Assembly: GCA_905221605.1 (NCBI GenBank)
Contig: CAJNDS010000979.1
Span: 165,001 to 192,500, forward strand
Source of the DNA: Symbiodinium natans
Lineage: Eukaryota > Sar > Dinophyceae > Suessiales > Symbiodiniaceae
Length of the DNA: 27,500 nucleotides
Reading direction: 5' to 3'
Under the pieces are notes generated by a model that made no database searches, was not told the DNA's origin, and worked only from the letters and a program-made list of their open reading frames with translations. Of the stretch, positions 9,311 to 17,128 are shown one piece after another (positions within the stretch are counted from its first letter, which is position 1; each line of letters opens with the position of its first letter). The position numbers and the translations under genes were made by a program.

Positions 9311-9431
9311 TAGATAGGGCCCCTACTTTAAACCACAAAAAAGGGAAAACAAAAACAGAACATCCCAAACCAACCTATGCTCGGAGCCATAGGGTTCAGT
9401 GGGGTTAGGGAATGTGAGGCCTCTAGCTCAC

Positions 9432-9526
9432 TGAACGCACACCGGCGCCTGAACTGCGTGCGCAGGTTGAAAAGATAACGGCGGTGGTGCCAGCGGAAGC
9501 GCCATCTGGCACAAAGCTTGGCTGCA
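9432..9526 (-). CDS. Candidate exon, arginine-rich
   Basis: On the minus strand, after CCTGAG, the exon reads AKLCARWRFRWHHRRYLFNL then RTQFRRRCAFS, ending at a good GTGAGC donor (9431-9426). The very basic Arg/His/Trp composition suggests nucleic-acid binding or a mitochondrial or basic linker region. That is inference only. It is the next island downstream of 9625-9691 and probably part of the same gene. Confidence 0.45.
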
Positions 9527-9624
9527 CTCAGGAGGGTAGCTAAAAATTAAACTTTTAGCTGCCTTATTAAGAAACCCAATTAACCCAAAAAGGGTAAGGA
9601 TCTAAAGTTACAGTAAAGTACCAC

Positions 9625-9691
9625 AAAGGAAGATGCGCGAGGGCTTAGGCAAACTTCGGATTCGGCGGCCAAGTCGGGTTCACCCACGTCC
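9625..9691 (-). CDS. Candidate exon, acidic
   Basis: Between a TTTAG|G acceptor and a GTGGTA donor the minus strand reads DVGEPDLAAESEVCLSPRAS then SF. The acceptor itself is formed by a TTTAGGG-like unit. The intron that follows (9624 to about 9527) begins GTGGTAC, a motif also found near the starts of several PqiA-like gene introns. Confidence 0.45.
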
Positions 9692-9749
9692 CTAAACTCA
9701 ACTCAAGGCGAATACGTTCCCTTCGAAGGCTCAAGAAGACTTTCAGGGT

Positions 9750-9838
9750 TTAGGGTTTAGGGTTTAGGGTTTTAGGGTTTAGGGTTTAGGGTTTAGGAAT
9801 TAGGGTATAGGGTTTAGGGTTTAGGGTTTAGGGTTTAG
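9750..9838. repeat. TTTAGGG array
   Basis: About twelve TTTAGGG units with one TTTTAGGG and one TTTAGGAATTAGGGTA interruption. Confidence 0.95.
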
Positions 9839-10155
9839 TCCTATACATGAGGGTCCGTTTTCTGGACCCAAGAGTAACCGAGAAAGGGTGCCCCTTGTTG
9901 GTTTAAAGGGGCTTAATATGGGAACCGAAGCCCCCAAAAAGGGAATAAAGGGCCTACTCCGGTCCTAGTTCTACCTCTAGTAATGGACCCCAGAACATGG
10001 ACCCTGATTTAGAGCGCTACCCTTAAGATCCCCCCCCTAAGCCTCACTGAACCCAAACCCTTGAGTATTCGTAGACATAAACCGAGGCCCAAATTCCGTC
10101 CCCCCAAACCTGAAAAGCAAAGTCCCGAAATACTCGATGCCCGAGAAGCCTAGCC

Positions 10156-10204
<49 letters not shown>

Positions 10205-10275
10205 AACCCTAGACCCTAAACCCTAAACCCTAAACCCTGAACCCTAAACCCCAAACCCCAACCCCTAACCTTTCG
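9839..10275. other. Non-coding, with (CT)n microsatellite
   Basis: No convincing exon. A (CT)n tract occupies about 10157-10203 and is followed directly by CCCTAAA units to 10255. Confidence 0.55.
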
Positions 10276-10277
10276 TA

Positions 10278-10372
10278 AACACCGCCCCATGTCCCAAGGC
10301 GCTGCCTGATCTGAGCCCGCGGAACGATCCATCTCTGACCTCGCGCAAGAATCCAAGAGTTCTTAAGGCAAG
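10278..10372 (-). CDS. Candidate exon
   Basis: A repeat-free block reads NSWILARGQRWIVPRAQIRQ then RLGTWGGV on the minus strand. The frame is open into repeats on both sides, so the borders are unknown. No family recognised. Confidence 0.3.
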
Positions 10373-10395
10373 AGGGTTCAGGGTTTAGGGTTAGG

Positions 10396-10492
10396 GTTTT
10401 GGGGTTTGGGGTTTGGGGTTTGGGGTTTGGGGGTTTGGGGTTTGGGGTTTGGGGTTCGGGGTTTGGGGTTTGGGGTTTGGGGTTTGGGGGGG
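10396..10492. repeat. TTTGGGG variant array
   Basis: About thirteen units of TTTGGGG, with one TTCGGGG and one extra G, clearly distinct from the TTTAGGG arrays elsewhere. It runs into a G-rich stretch and a ttcaaggggggtatgtaac block resembling the 19333 element. Confidence 0.9.
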
Positions 10493-10654
10493 GGTGGGGG
10501 GGTTCAAGGGGGGTATGTAACTCAAGGTTCCCAGAACCCCCTAAAGAAGAATCCCTAGAAGCCCCCAACCTTGAAACCGTCAAACCCTAGGGTTTAGGGT
10601 TTAGGCTATAGGGTTTAGGGTTTAGGGTTTAGGGGTTTCAAAAAAAAAGTCTTG

Positions 10655-10712
10655 GTGAGACCCGCAGTCGGCTGCTGCTGCGCAGCAGGGCCAGCGCAAC
10701 GCTCCAAATCAG
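10655..10712 (-). CDS. Candidate small exon
   Basis: The minus strand reads DLERCAGPAAQQQPTA before a possible GT donor, in a short unique block between repeats. Weak evidence. Confidence 0.25.
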
Positions 10713-11189
10713 GGCTTAGGGATAAGCGGATTCCAGGCCCTGGGCACTAAACCCAAACCCCTAAATCGAGGTGCTATGCTTGGAGGCCCCACGTCTCCAA
10801 AAAAGGGCTTAGGGCTTAGGATTTAGGAGTGGGGCATCATAGGGGCCAAATGAGTTAGATTGGGTGGTTTGGGCAGCTTTCTTTGGTTTAGCCTTTGGGT
10901 TTTGCAGTTGTTACGGGGGAATGTGAGCAAATTGGGCTCCTGTATCACTTTGTATATAGGGCCTGGACGACCTCTGGAAAAAAGCTGTACGAATGCCCAG
11001 CCCCAGACCCTAAATTCAAACGGATACAAGGAGGGACTCCTAGAAAGGGCCTTTCATCTTATTCGCCTATGTTACTTCGTATGTGTAGTCCCGATAGACC
11101 TAAGCAGCCCTAAAGTTAAGGGCTTGGGGTTTGGGGATGAAGGGTTAGACTCCTGGAGCCTGCAGCGTGGAGCATCCTCCAAAGCTAAA

Positions 11190-11275
11190 CCCTAAACCCT
11201 AAACCCTAAACCCTAAGCCCTAAACCCTAAACCCTAAGCCCTAAAACCTAAACCCTAAACCCTAGACTACCCAGC
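11190..11275. repeat. CCCTAAA array
   Basis: About ten CCCTAAA units with CCCTAAG variants. The preceding region (10860-11180) has overlapping open frames on both strands, none of which I can support as a gene. Confidence 0.9.
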
Positions 11276-11569
11276 CCGGCCTGAAAATGCCAGAAGCAAA
11301 GAGCCGGAGAAGCACAGATCAGCGCTGGACCTAACAAAAGCGCCTGTCTCGGAGAAGGTTTTGATTTTGGAGATTGCCACGGCTGGGTAGTGTGATGTGA
11401 TTACTCTCTGAGTTGTGTGCCGAGGATCTTAAAAACAACGCTGCGGGAATAAGAAACAGCTTAAAACATTGCCGCCTTGTCTGAGTGTGGCGAGTATTCG
11501 GCTTCCATGTGCCTGCTGCCTTTGTCTAAAGGCTATGCCTGCGCCACCTCAAACCCCAAACTCCAAATG

Positions 11570-11662
11570 CCTAACCTCATGCCAACACTCCAAAAACGTA
11601 GCACACGCGCCGGCAGGGCAGCTTGAACAAGCGGCAGGCCACGTGTTCTCAGTGATGCCGCT
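11570..11662 (-). CDS. Candidate exon, cysteine-rich
   Basis: The minus strand reads GITENTWPAACSSCPAGACA then TFLECWHEVR. The Cys spacing (CSSCPAGAC, then C) is suggestive of a small zinc or disulfide motif, but no domain is recognised. Borders unknown. Confidence 0.35.
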
Positions 11663-11894
11663 GTATGGTGAAAGCAGTATATTCTCCAGCAAGCAGAACC
11701 ATTCTATGTTGTGGAACTGTAGTAGCAAGTAAGCAAATGCAGTAGACTAGTACGCCGCAGCAAGCGAACCAATTCATTCTATGCAGTCGAGTACTCCAAG
11801 AATTGAGCCAATCACATGCTTGTAGTAGACTCGTAGTGCACGGCCCAAGAAGCAAGGCAACAACTCATGTGCTATTGCAGCACAGGCACGACAC

Positions 11895-11980
11895 ATAATA
11901 TATATGTATATATGTATATGTGTACACACACACCCTAAACCCGAAAGCCTAAACCCGAAACCCTAAACCCTATGTATGCA

Positions 11981-12012
<32 letters not shown>

Positions 12013-12075
12013 CATATATACACATGCATATATGTGTATAATATAAAATATAATATAAATATACACACATAAAGA
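11895..12075. repeat. AT-rich (TA)/(CATA) microsatellites
   Basis: tatatgtata runs, a (CATA)n block at 11970-12010 and further TA-rich sequence surround a short CCCTAAA cluster at 11932-11970. Confidence 0.9.
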
Positions 12076-12086
12076 CCACTAGTAAG

Positions 12087-12196
12087 TTAGAACAAGCACC
12101 GACCGATGTACAAAGGCTCAGCATTTAGGGCACCAATCCGGGAGCCCATGAAGCTGCAAAGTGGGACCCCAACCGGCTCAACCGCCAAGCCATACC
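12087..12196 (-). CDS. Candidate 3'-terminal coding exon
   Basis: The minus strand reads YGLAVEPVGVPLCSFMGSRI then GALNAEPLYIGRCLF and a TAA stop at 12089-12087, about 35 codons without repeat content. It would end a gene whose upstream exons are not identified (12604-12695 is one possibility). Confidence 0.4.
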
Positions 12197-12262
12197 CAGG
12201 GGTTTAGGGTTTAGGGTTTATAGGGTTTAGGGTTGAGGGTTTAGGGTTTAGGGTTTACCCAC

Positions 12263-12342
12263 AGGCTCCAATATAGCACCTTTTTGGGGTAGTATACTAG
12301 AATCTTCTACAACTAACCCAAAAAGGAACTACATTGGAGCCT
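12263..12342. mobile_element. Foldback / MITE-like element
   Basis: ggctccaatatagcaccttt on the left pairs with aaggaactacattggagcc on the right across a short loop. One arm recurs at 19945-19968 as ggctcctttgtagttccttt. Confidence 0.75.
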
Positions 12343-12456
12343 TTGGGTAGGGTTTGGGGTCCGGGTTGAGGGTTCAGGGTTTAGGGCTTGAGCGAACCAC
12401 GTCCGAAACCCTCGACAGCACCCCCTTCCCCTGCCCCTCCCCTCCTCCCTTTTTAC

Positions 12457-12488
<32 letters not shown>

Positions 12489-12603
12489 GCAGAACCCGAA
12501 GCATCAAACCTCCACTGGTGTGACTTGAAGACGCATCGCTAAACAGCAGAATCCTCGCGAACGCAATGCCATTGCCCTGGAGAAGAAGAAGAAGAAACCC
12601 TTG

Positions 12604-12695
12604 GACCTGAAAGCCATCAAAGGTCCAATGGATATCACACAGCCGCGCAGAGCCAGGATTGGTACGTACTCCAGCAGTTCGCTTTCCGCGGCCAT
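12604..12695 (-). CDS. Candidate 5' exon (strand ambiguous)
   Basis: The minus strand has ATG at 12695-12693 and reads MAAESELLEYVPILALRGCV then ISIGPLMAFR. The plus strand over 12580-12665 is also open with a basic reading (KKKKKPLDLKAIKGPMDITQ). I favour minus because of the orientation of the supported genes, but either could be the real exon. Confidence 0.3.
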
Positions 12696-12709
12696 GCTGC
12701 CGAGGCAAC

Positions 12710-12795
12710 TCTTTAGGGCTTAGGGCTTAGGGCTTAGGGTTTAGGGTTTAGGGTTTAGGGTTTAGGGTTTAGGGTTTAGGGTTTAGGGTTTAGGG
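12710..12795. repeat. TTTAGGG array
   Basis: About twelve TTTAGGG units (the first three TTAGGGC), immediately downstream of the stop codon of the PqiA-like gene. Confidence 0.95.
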
Positions 12796-12801
12796 CCACA
12801 G

Positions 12802-15800
12802 TCACGTAGCTGGCTGCTCACATTTCTCGTTGATGAAGTTGGAGACGGCAACATGAGTCATGATGTGGATTCCTTGGCTGACTTCTGAAGCCCTCCTTAC
12901 AATAACTTTGAGGCTCCTCAAATTGTAGTTTCTCCAAAAACCCACAAGGTTAAAGTCCTAAACCCTAAACCCTAAACCCTAAACCCTAAACCCTAAACCC
13001 TAAACCCTAAACCCTAAACCCTAAAGGGCAAAGGGTACCACTGGCCTACCAAGATTCCCTCTGCGAGGAACACGAAGATCATGCCCCGGTCAAAAGACAA
13101 GTAGAATCCTGGGTTGGAGCCTGGGGCCTTACTTTAATTTGGGGCTTAGGGTTTAGGGTTTAGGGTTTAGGGTTTAAACTCTCTGAAAAAATCCGGGTTT
13201 AGGGTTCAGGGTTGGGGGTATAAGGCATCAGGCCCCTCGATACACTTCTCTTTCAAGAAGGGGCAAACAGGGAAAACAAACATAAAAACAAATTCAAAGG
13301 GCCTGCCTAGAATCCGGCACCTGCCAGGCTGGCCAAGGTCGTGATCATGCTCACCACGCTCCCAACAATGAAGACGTCAAGCATAGATAAGAACCTCGCT
13401 TGGCACGTAACTTGAAGCTGATCCTCCTGAACCCTGAAAGGGGGGGGGGGGGGCGGGGCGGGAGGGGGGGGGGGGAGGCAAACAAAAAAGGGCTGCCCAG
13501 GAACTGGTAGAGATGAGCAAACTTGACGAACTTCAGAGCTCGTGCCCAGCGCTCTTTCTTTACATCCTTCTCTTGGTCAACACTTCGTGAGACGTGGTAG
13601 CTCGCAATGGTGAGTGCAAACATATCCAGGCATGTGAAGCCAAGTGTGAAGATGACTATGAGCAAGGTACACATCACTGCAGAGACATCCAAAGATTCCA
13701 GACGCGTCAGTGCCTTGCCCATGATCCGGCCCATGCCACTGGCTCCGCCGGTCTCCGGGACGCCAAGGGCTTTGAAGGACTCTTCGTATGGGCCCATCAG
13801 CCAGTACTTCGGCTTGTAAGTCATGGAAAAGAGGTTCATGCACAAGGCTAGGCTCAAAGCGATGAGAAAGACCAGCAGTAGGCCCAGAGTCACTGGTAGC
13901 ATGTGCCTCTCTCCAAAGAGCCAGAAAAAAGTCGGAGTCGTCGCCTCCTTTTTCTCGGGCTTGGGTGTCACTGCCGCTGCATCCGCTGCAGGGGTCGTCT
14001 CACTAGTCCTTGGTAGCCCAGTAGCCATATTATAATCAGGGCACCCTCGTTAAAAGAGGGTTGGCTACTTTCTAAGGGAGCCTTGAACTAAAAAAAAACA
14101 AAAGGGAAATCAGGGTACCACAGGGCTGCCAGGAGACTCGTCGACCTCTTGGAGGTCGTCGATCGTTGAACCGGGAATGAGGCTACGCACATCCTTCGGG
14201 GCGACACGAGCCCAAAAAACGGGTTTCAGGTCCATAAACCTTCACGAGCCCTAAGAGGGCTTGATTAAGGGCCATATACCTTCATGGGGGTTATGGTAGC
14301 ATAGGGTCTACCTGCCCACTCTTAGGGTTCATTTAGTTCCCAAGGATCATCTGGAATTGCGACAGACGCCAGGAGGGTGCCGATGCTGAAGACCAAGTAC
14401 CTTACTTCTCCAATAACCAAACTGAAAAGAAGGTTAAACTTTCATACTGCTACGAAATAAGGAAACCCAAACAGTTCAAAGTTCAAATAACAACGAAATC
14501 GAGGGTACAGGGCGAAGCCCTTGTTGAGAATTGGCCGAGAATGCACCTCCGGCTCATGACCTGGGTAGCCCAGCAACCATGTTCTGGTAAGGGTACCCTT
14601 TTTGGGGCGGGTTGGCTAAACCCTAAACCCTAAACCCTAAACCCTAAACCCTAAACCCTAAACCCTAAACCCTAAGCTGCAAAAGGGAACCCTTGAACCC
14701 CCCCCCCCCCCCAAAAAAAAAAAAAAAAAAAACATAAATAAATAAAGGGGTACCACTGTGGTAGCAAGTGTCTGACCATGCCAAAAAGCTCCAGCAACAC
14801 CACATACGCAAAGAGCTTCGGGGAGTCCCACTTGGAAACGAACCTGGGGGGTTTAGGGTTTAGGGTTTGGGGTCTAGGGTTTAGGGTTTAGGGTTTTGGG
14901 TCTAGGGGGGTACCTTATCTTGGGGTCCTCATTACAAGGGGATCCTACTATTTTGGGGAGGTCTTTACTAGGGGCTCCCTTGTTATCGTATAACCCCCCA
15001 CCTGAGCCAACTGACATTGTAGCGCAAGGAGGCGGTGGTTTCTGCGGTCCTTTTGGAGAACTCCTTCAACTTCAGAATCTTGGCGAAGAGTACCTCGGAT
15101 GGCCCCCTTAAGACCGGTTTAGGGTTTAGGGTTTAGGGTTTAGGGTTTCGGGTTTAGGGTTTCGGGTTTAGGGTTGCCAAATAAGGAGAAACAAAAAGTG
15201 GTCCCAAAAGCGCCTACCTAGGCGCGAACTTGATGGCCGGCACGACGAGTCCATAAAAGCCGACTAAGAAGGATGCCGGGCCTGGGAAGAGCAGCTTGAT
15301 GATTCCCCACCTTAGTGGCCCAACAGTAGACCCTGGTTTAGGGTTTAGGGTTTAGGGTTTAGGGGTTTAGTATACCGCCCAAAAAGTTATTAAAGTCCAC
15401 TAAGCCACATGGACTCGTTGAGCACGTCGCCCGGGTAGTTCATGAACGTGGCAAATGCAGGAAGAGTCAGGCCGGACTTGGGGTCGGTGACATGAACATC
15501 TACGGTGATGACCGGGTAGATGATGCCTAGTCTGATCTTCAGGAAGCCCTACCAAGATATAGTACCGAAAGAATTAGAATTGTAGAGGTTTCTTCGAAAA
15601 TAGAATATCCAAAAACAAAAAAAGTATTCCTTAAACAATTCTGAGATTCCTGGGAACATCAAGATGTAGGACGACACCACCATGGTGACCACCCATCGTG
15701 GAATCCGCTGGCCTTTGTTCGGGGGCAGGAGCAGGTCCCAGAGCTTCCCTAAGAACGTGCATGCCAGCACGATGCCGAGCGCGCCGAAAAACCACCTCGC

Positions 15801-15959
15801 TATTTCCTTCTTGCTGTCGATGTGGAAGCCCTCCGGAACCTTGGTAAGCATGGCCCATGCCTGCCGATAGAGGTCGGGAGGAATCTTCGTAAGATCCGGA
15901 AGCACTTGCGTCCTTTGTAGTCCCAGCGCGTGCCTCACGGCAGAGCTGCCATGCAGCAT
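12802..15959 (-). CDS. PqiA-like multi-pass membrane protein, 11 exons
   Basis: Exons, in gene order: 15959-15642, 15548-15415, 15310-15218, 14843-14773, 14560-14509, 14400-14352, 14193-14138, 14008-13505, 13433-13315, 13108-13046 and 12872-12802. All joins keep frame with GT, GC or GA donors and AG acceptors, giving 509 codons and a TGA stop at 12804-12802. The motif RFLSMLDVFIVGSVVSMITT, followed across an intron by FYLSFDRGMIFVFLAEGILV, matches the 'SM.DVF.vg..V' core of bacterial paraquat-inducible protein A domains. The first half (IIYPVITVDVHVTDPKSG, then LVGFYGLVVPAIKF) looks like a second, diverged copy. Several hydrophobic segments predict an integral membrane protein. A hydrophilic Pro/Lys/Thr linker (TPKPEKKEATTPT) lies near the start of the eighth exon. 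Bacterial PqiA works in envelope lipid transport; the role here is unknown. The start is uncertain: the frame is open upstream to about 16012, so the Met at 15959 may be internal. The last join (13046 to 12872) is the least certain. Confidence 0.6.
12873..13045 (-). other. Intron 10 with CCCTAAA array
   Basis: In gene direction it begins GCCAGTGGTACCCTTTG and ends CCAAG. About ten perfect units (12956-13024 on the plus strand) fill its centre. The frame-consistent donor is GC. Confidence 0.45.
13109..13314 (-). other. GA-AG intron 9 with duplicated GGATTCTA at both ends
   Basis: In gene direction the exon end GCCGGATTCTAG and the acceptor CCCAGGATTCTAC share the 8-bp word GGATTCTA. Splicing as GA...CAG|G restores the frame. 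The interior has TTTAGGG-type units and roughly inverted ends (aggcaggccctttgaattt against a complementary ggggccttactttaattt). Confidence 0.6.
13434..13504 (-). other. 71-nt intron 8 with poly-C tract
   Basis: In gene direction it begins GTTCCTGGGCAGCCCTTTTT, continues through a C-rich run of about 35 nt and ends CCCTTTCAG. The C tract sits where the polypyrimidine tract should be. The start resembles that of intron 7 (GTCTCCTGGCAGCCCTG). Confidence 0.55.
14009..14137 (-). other. Intron 7, introner-like copy Y without telomeric array
   Basis: In gene direction it starts GTCTCCTGGCAGCCCTGTGG and ends ATGGCTACTGGGCTACCAAG. It shares with intron 4 (14561-14772) the blocks GTGGTACCC, TTCAAGG, TAGCCAACCC and the whole 3' end. 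The exon pair it interrupts stays in frame when it is removed. Confidence 0.6.
14401..14508 (-). other. Intron 5 made of the 63-bp repeat family
   Basis: It contains a single diverged copy (14405-14490) of the unit found in four tandem copies at 90-350: cttctccaataaccaaa, then aaggttaaac, ctgctacgaa and aggaaacccaaacagttcaa. In gene direction it is GT...AAG|G, with GTAC at both junctions. Confidence 0.65.
14561..14772 (-). other. Intron 4, introner-like copy X with telomeric array
   Basis: In gene direction it starts GACACTTGCTACCACAGTGG, contains a T run and a G run, TTCAAGGGTTCCC, then about eight TTTAGGG units, then TAGCCAACCC, and ends ATGGTTGCTGGGCTACCCAG. Apart from the array and homopolymers it aligns with intron 7. 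Confidence 0.6.
14618..14677. repeat. CCCTAAA array inside intron 4
   Basis: About eight perfect CCCTAAA units on the plus strand. The homologous position in intron 7 has only CTTAGAAAG. Confidence 0.95.
14844..15217 (-). other. Intron 3 with repeats and a ggtacct element
   Basis: It contains TTTAGGG units at both ends (14850-14905 and 15117-15172) and the relative of the 8783 tandem unit at 14905-14941. The plus-strand open frame here is not supported as a gene. The intron is spliced GT...CAG|G, restoring frame across AG|G. Confidence 0.55.
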
Positions 15960-16012
15960 AACAGTCCTGCTATGCGCGAAGTCGTATGGAGGGTTCGATG
16001 CCGGTTGGGGTT

Positions 16013-17128
16013 ACTGGCTGGAGCCGAGATGGCTGTGTTTTCATTGCCCATGTCAGAAAAAGCCCAACAAAATCCTTAAGGTTCACACTAGGCGCCCAGC
16101 AAGTGTATGGTGGGGTTTAGGGTATGAGTCTATACTCCCCTTAGAACCTTAAGCAAAAATATCCTCTTGGGTTTTAGATAAACAAAAAAACAATCCCCAA
16201 GGGGGATATAGTAGACCCTAAACCCTAAACCCTGAACCCTAAACCCTAAACCCTAGTAGTTGTATGATCAGCCGGTAAGGGCTTGGGGTGCTGCGGGAAT
16301 CCGATGTGCAGTGAAAGCAAGGTGCCCGCAACAGGTGCGAGAAGTTCGTTCTGGCCTGAACCCTAAACCCTAAACCCTAAACCCCAACCCTAAACCCTAA
16401 ACCCTAAACCCTAAACCGCAAGGCACATTTTCTCACAGACCGCTCGGACTAGGTGGCCCCAGAGGCCCGCTCAGACTAGGTCGGCCTCAGAGACCCCCAT
16501 ATCCCCCAAATTAAGGATGATTGGGTTTAGGGTTTAGGGTTTAGGGTTTAGGGTTTAGGGTTTAGGGTTTATAAGAGTTTAGGGTTTAGGGTTTAGGGTT
16601 TAGGGTTTAGGCTTGAGGGTTTAGGGTTTCTATAGGGTTTATATAGGGTTTAGGGTTTAGGTTTCCTTCAATTATCAAGGGGAGCCTCGTATGATCCAAG
16701 GTCTGGCCTCGGGACCAAATGAACCCTACAAATTGGGGTCGTAGACCCTATACTACTACAACCCCTACGAAAAGGATTTCCCTAACTCAGGGATATTGGA
16801 GTCTAGGGGTCCCACTGTGAGCCTGCATGTGAGGTCTGCTCTCGCCGCATTAGCGATACAGCTGCTACGCTGGCCTTTGCTTTGGGTTCAGGGGTTAATA
16901 TCTTGGTCGCTTCTCGAAAACAAGGTCCCTTCTGGGGAGATCCTGACCAGAAGGCGACCCCTAGTATTTAGGGTACCCAAAAAGGGGCCATAATTCTGAG
17001 AACTGACCATGTAGACCTCCCTAAACCTTATAAACCCCCTACAGCCCTAAACCCTAAACTTTATGAACCCCTAAGCCCTTTTGGAACACGTCGAACCCTG
17101 CCAGCGCGCCGTGGTCGTCCCTAGGCGC
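16013..17128. other. Intergenic stretch rich in telomere-type repeats
   Basis: It separates the PqiA-like gene from the next gene upstream. CCCTAAA units lie at 16214-16256 and 16360-16415, TTTAGGG units at 16525-16665. A minus-strand frame near 16020-16075 could carry 5' exon or leader sequence of the PqiA-like gene (MGNENTAISAPASNP), out of frame with the main exon. The unique plus-strand frame at 16796-16993 has no support. Confidence 0.45.

Noticed and set aside
10230-10583. Long open frames rich in NPKPQTL or GFGVWGLGF
   Set aside because: Much of these frames is translated CCCTAAA/CCCCAAA or TTTGGGG repeat, which lacks stops in some frames. Only the repeat-free part at 10278-10372 is kept as a candidate.
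13577-14035. Several overlapping open frames on both strands opposite the PqiA-like exon 8
   Set aside because: They are shadows of the exon at 13505-14008, which alone has membrane-segment composition and in-frame splice partners.
14018-14762. Non-AG splice sites for introns 4 and 7, removed at direct repeats TTGCT and CTGG
   Set aside because: These cuts also restore frame and at first suggested a new intron class. However, boundaries with GA/GT donors and CAG|G or AAG|G acceptors also restore frame, place GTGGTACC at the same 16-nt distance in both introns, and explain why their 3' similarity extends to CTACCNAG.
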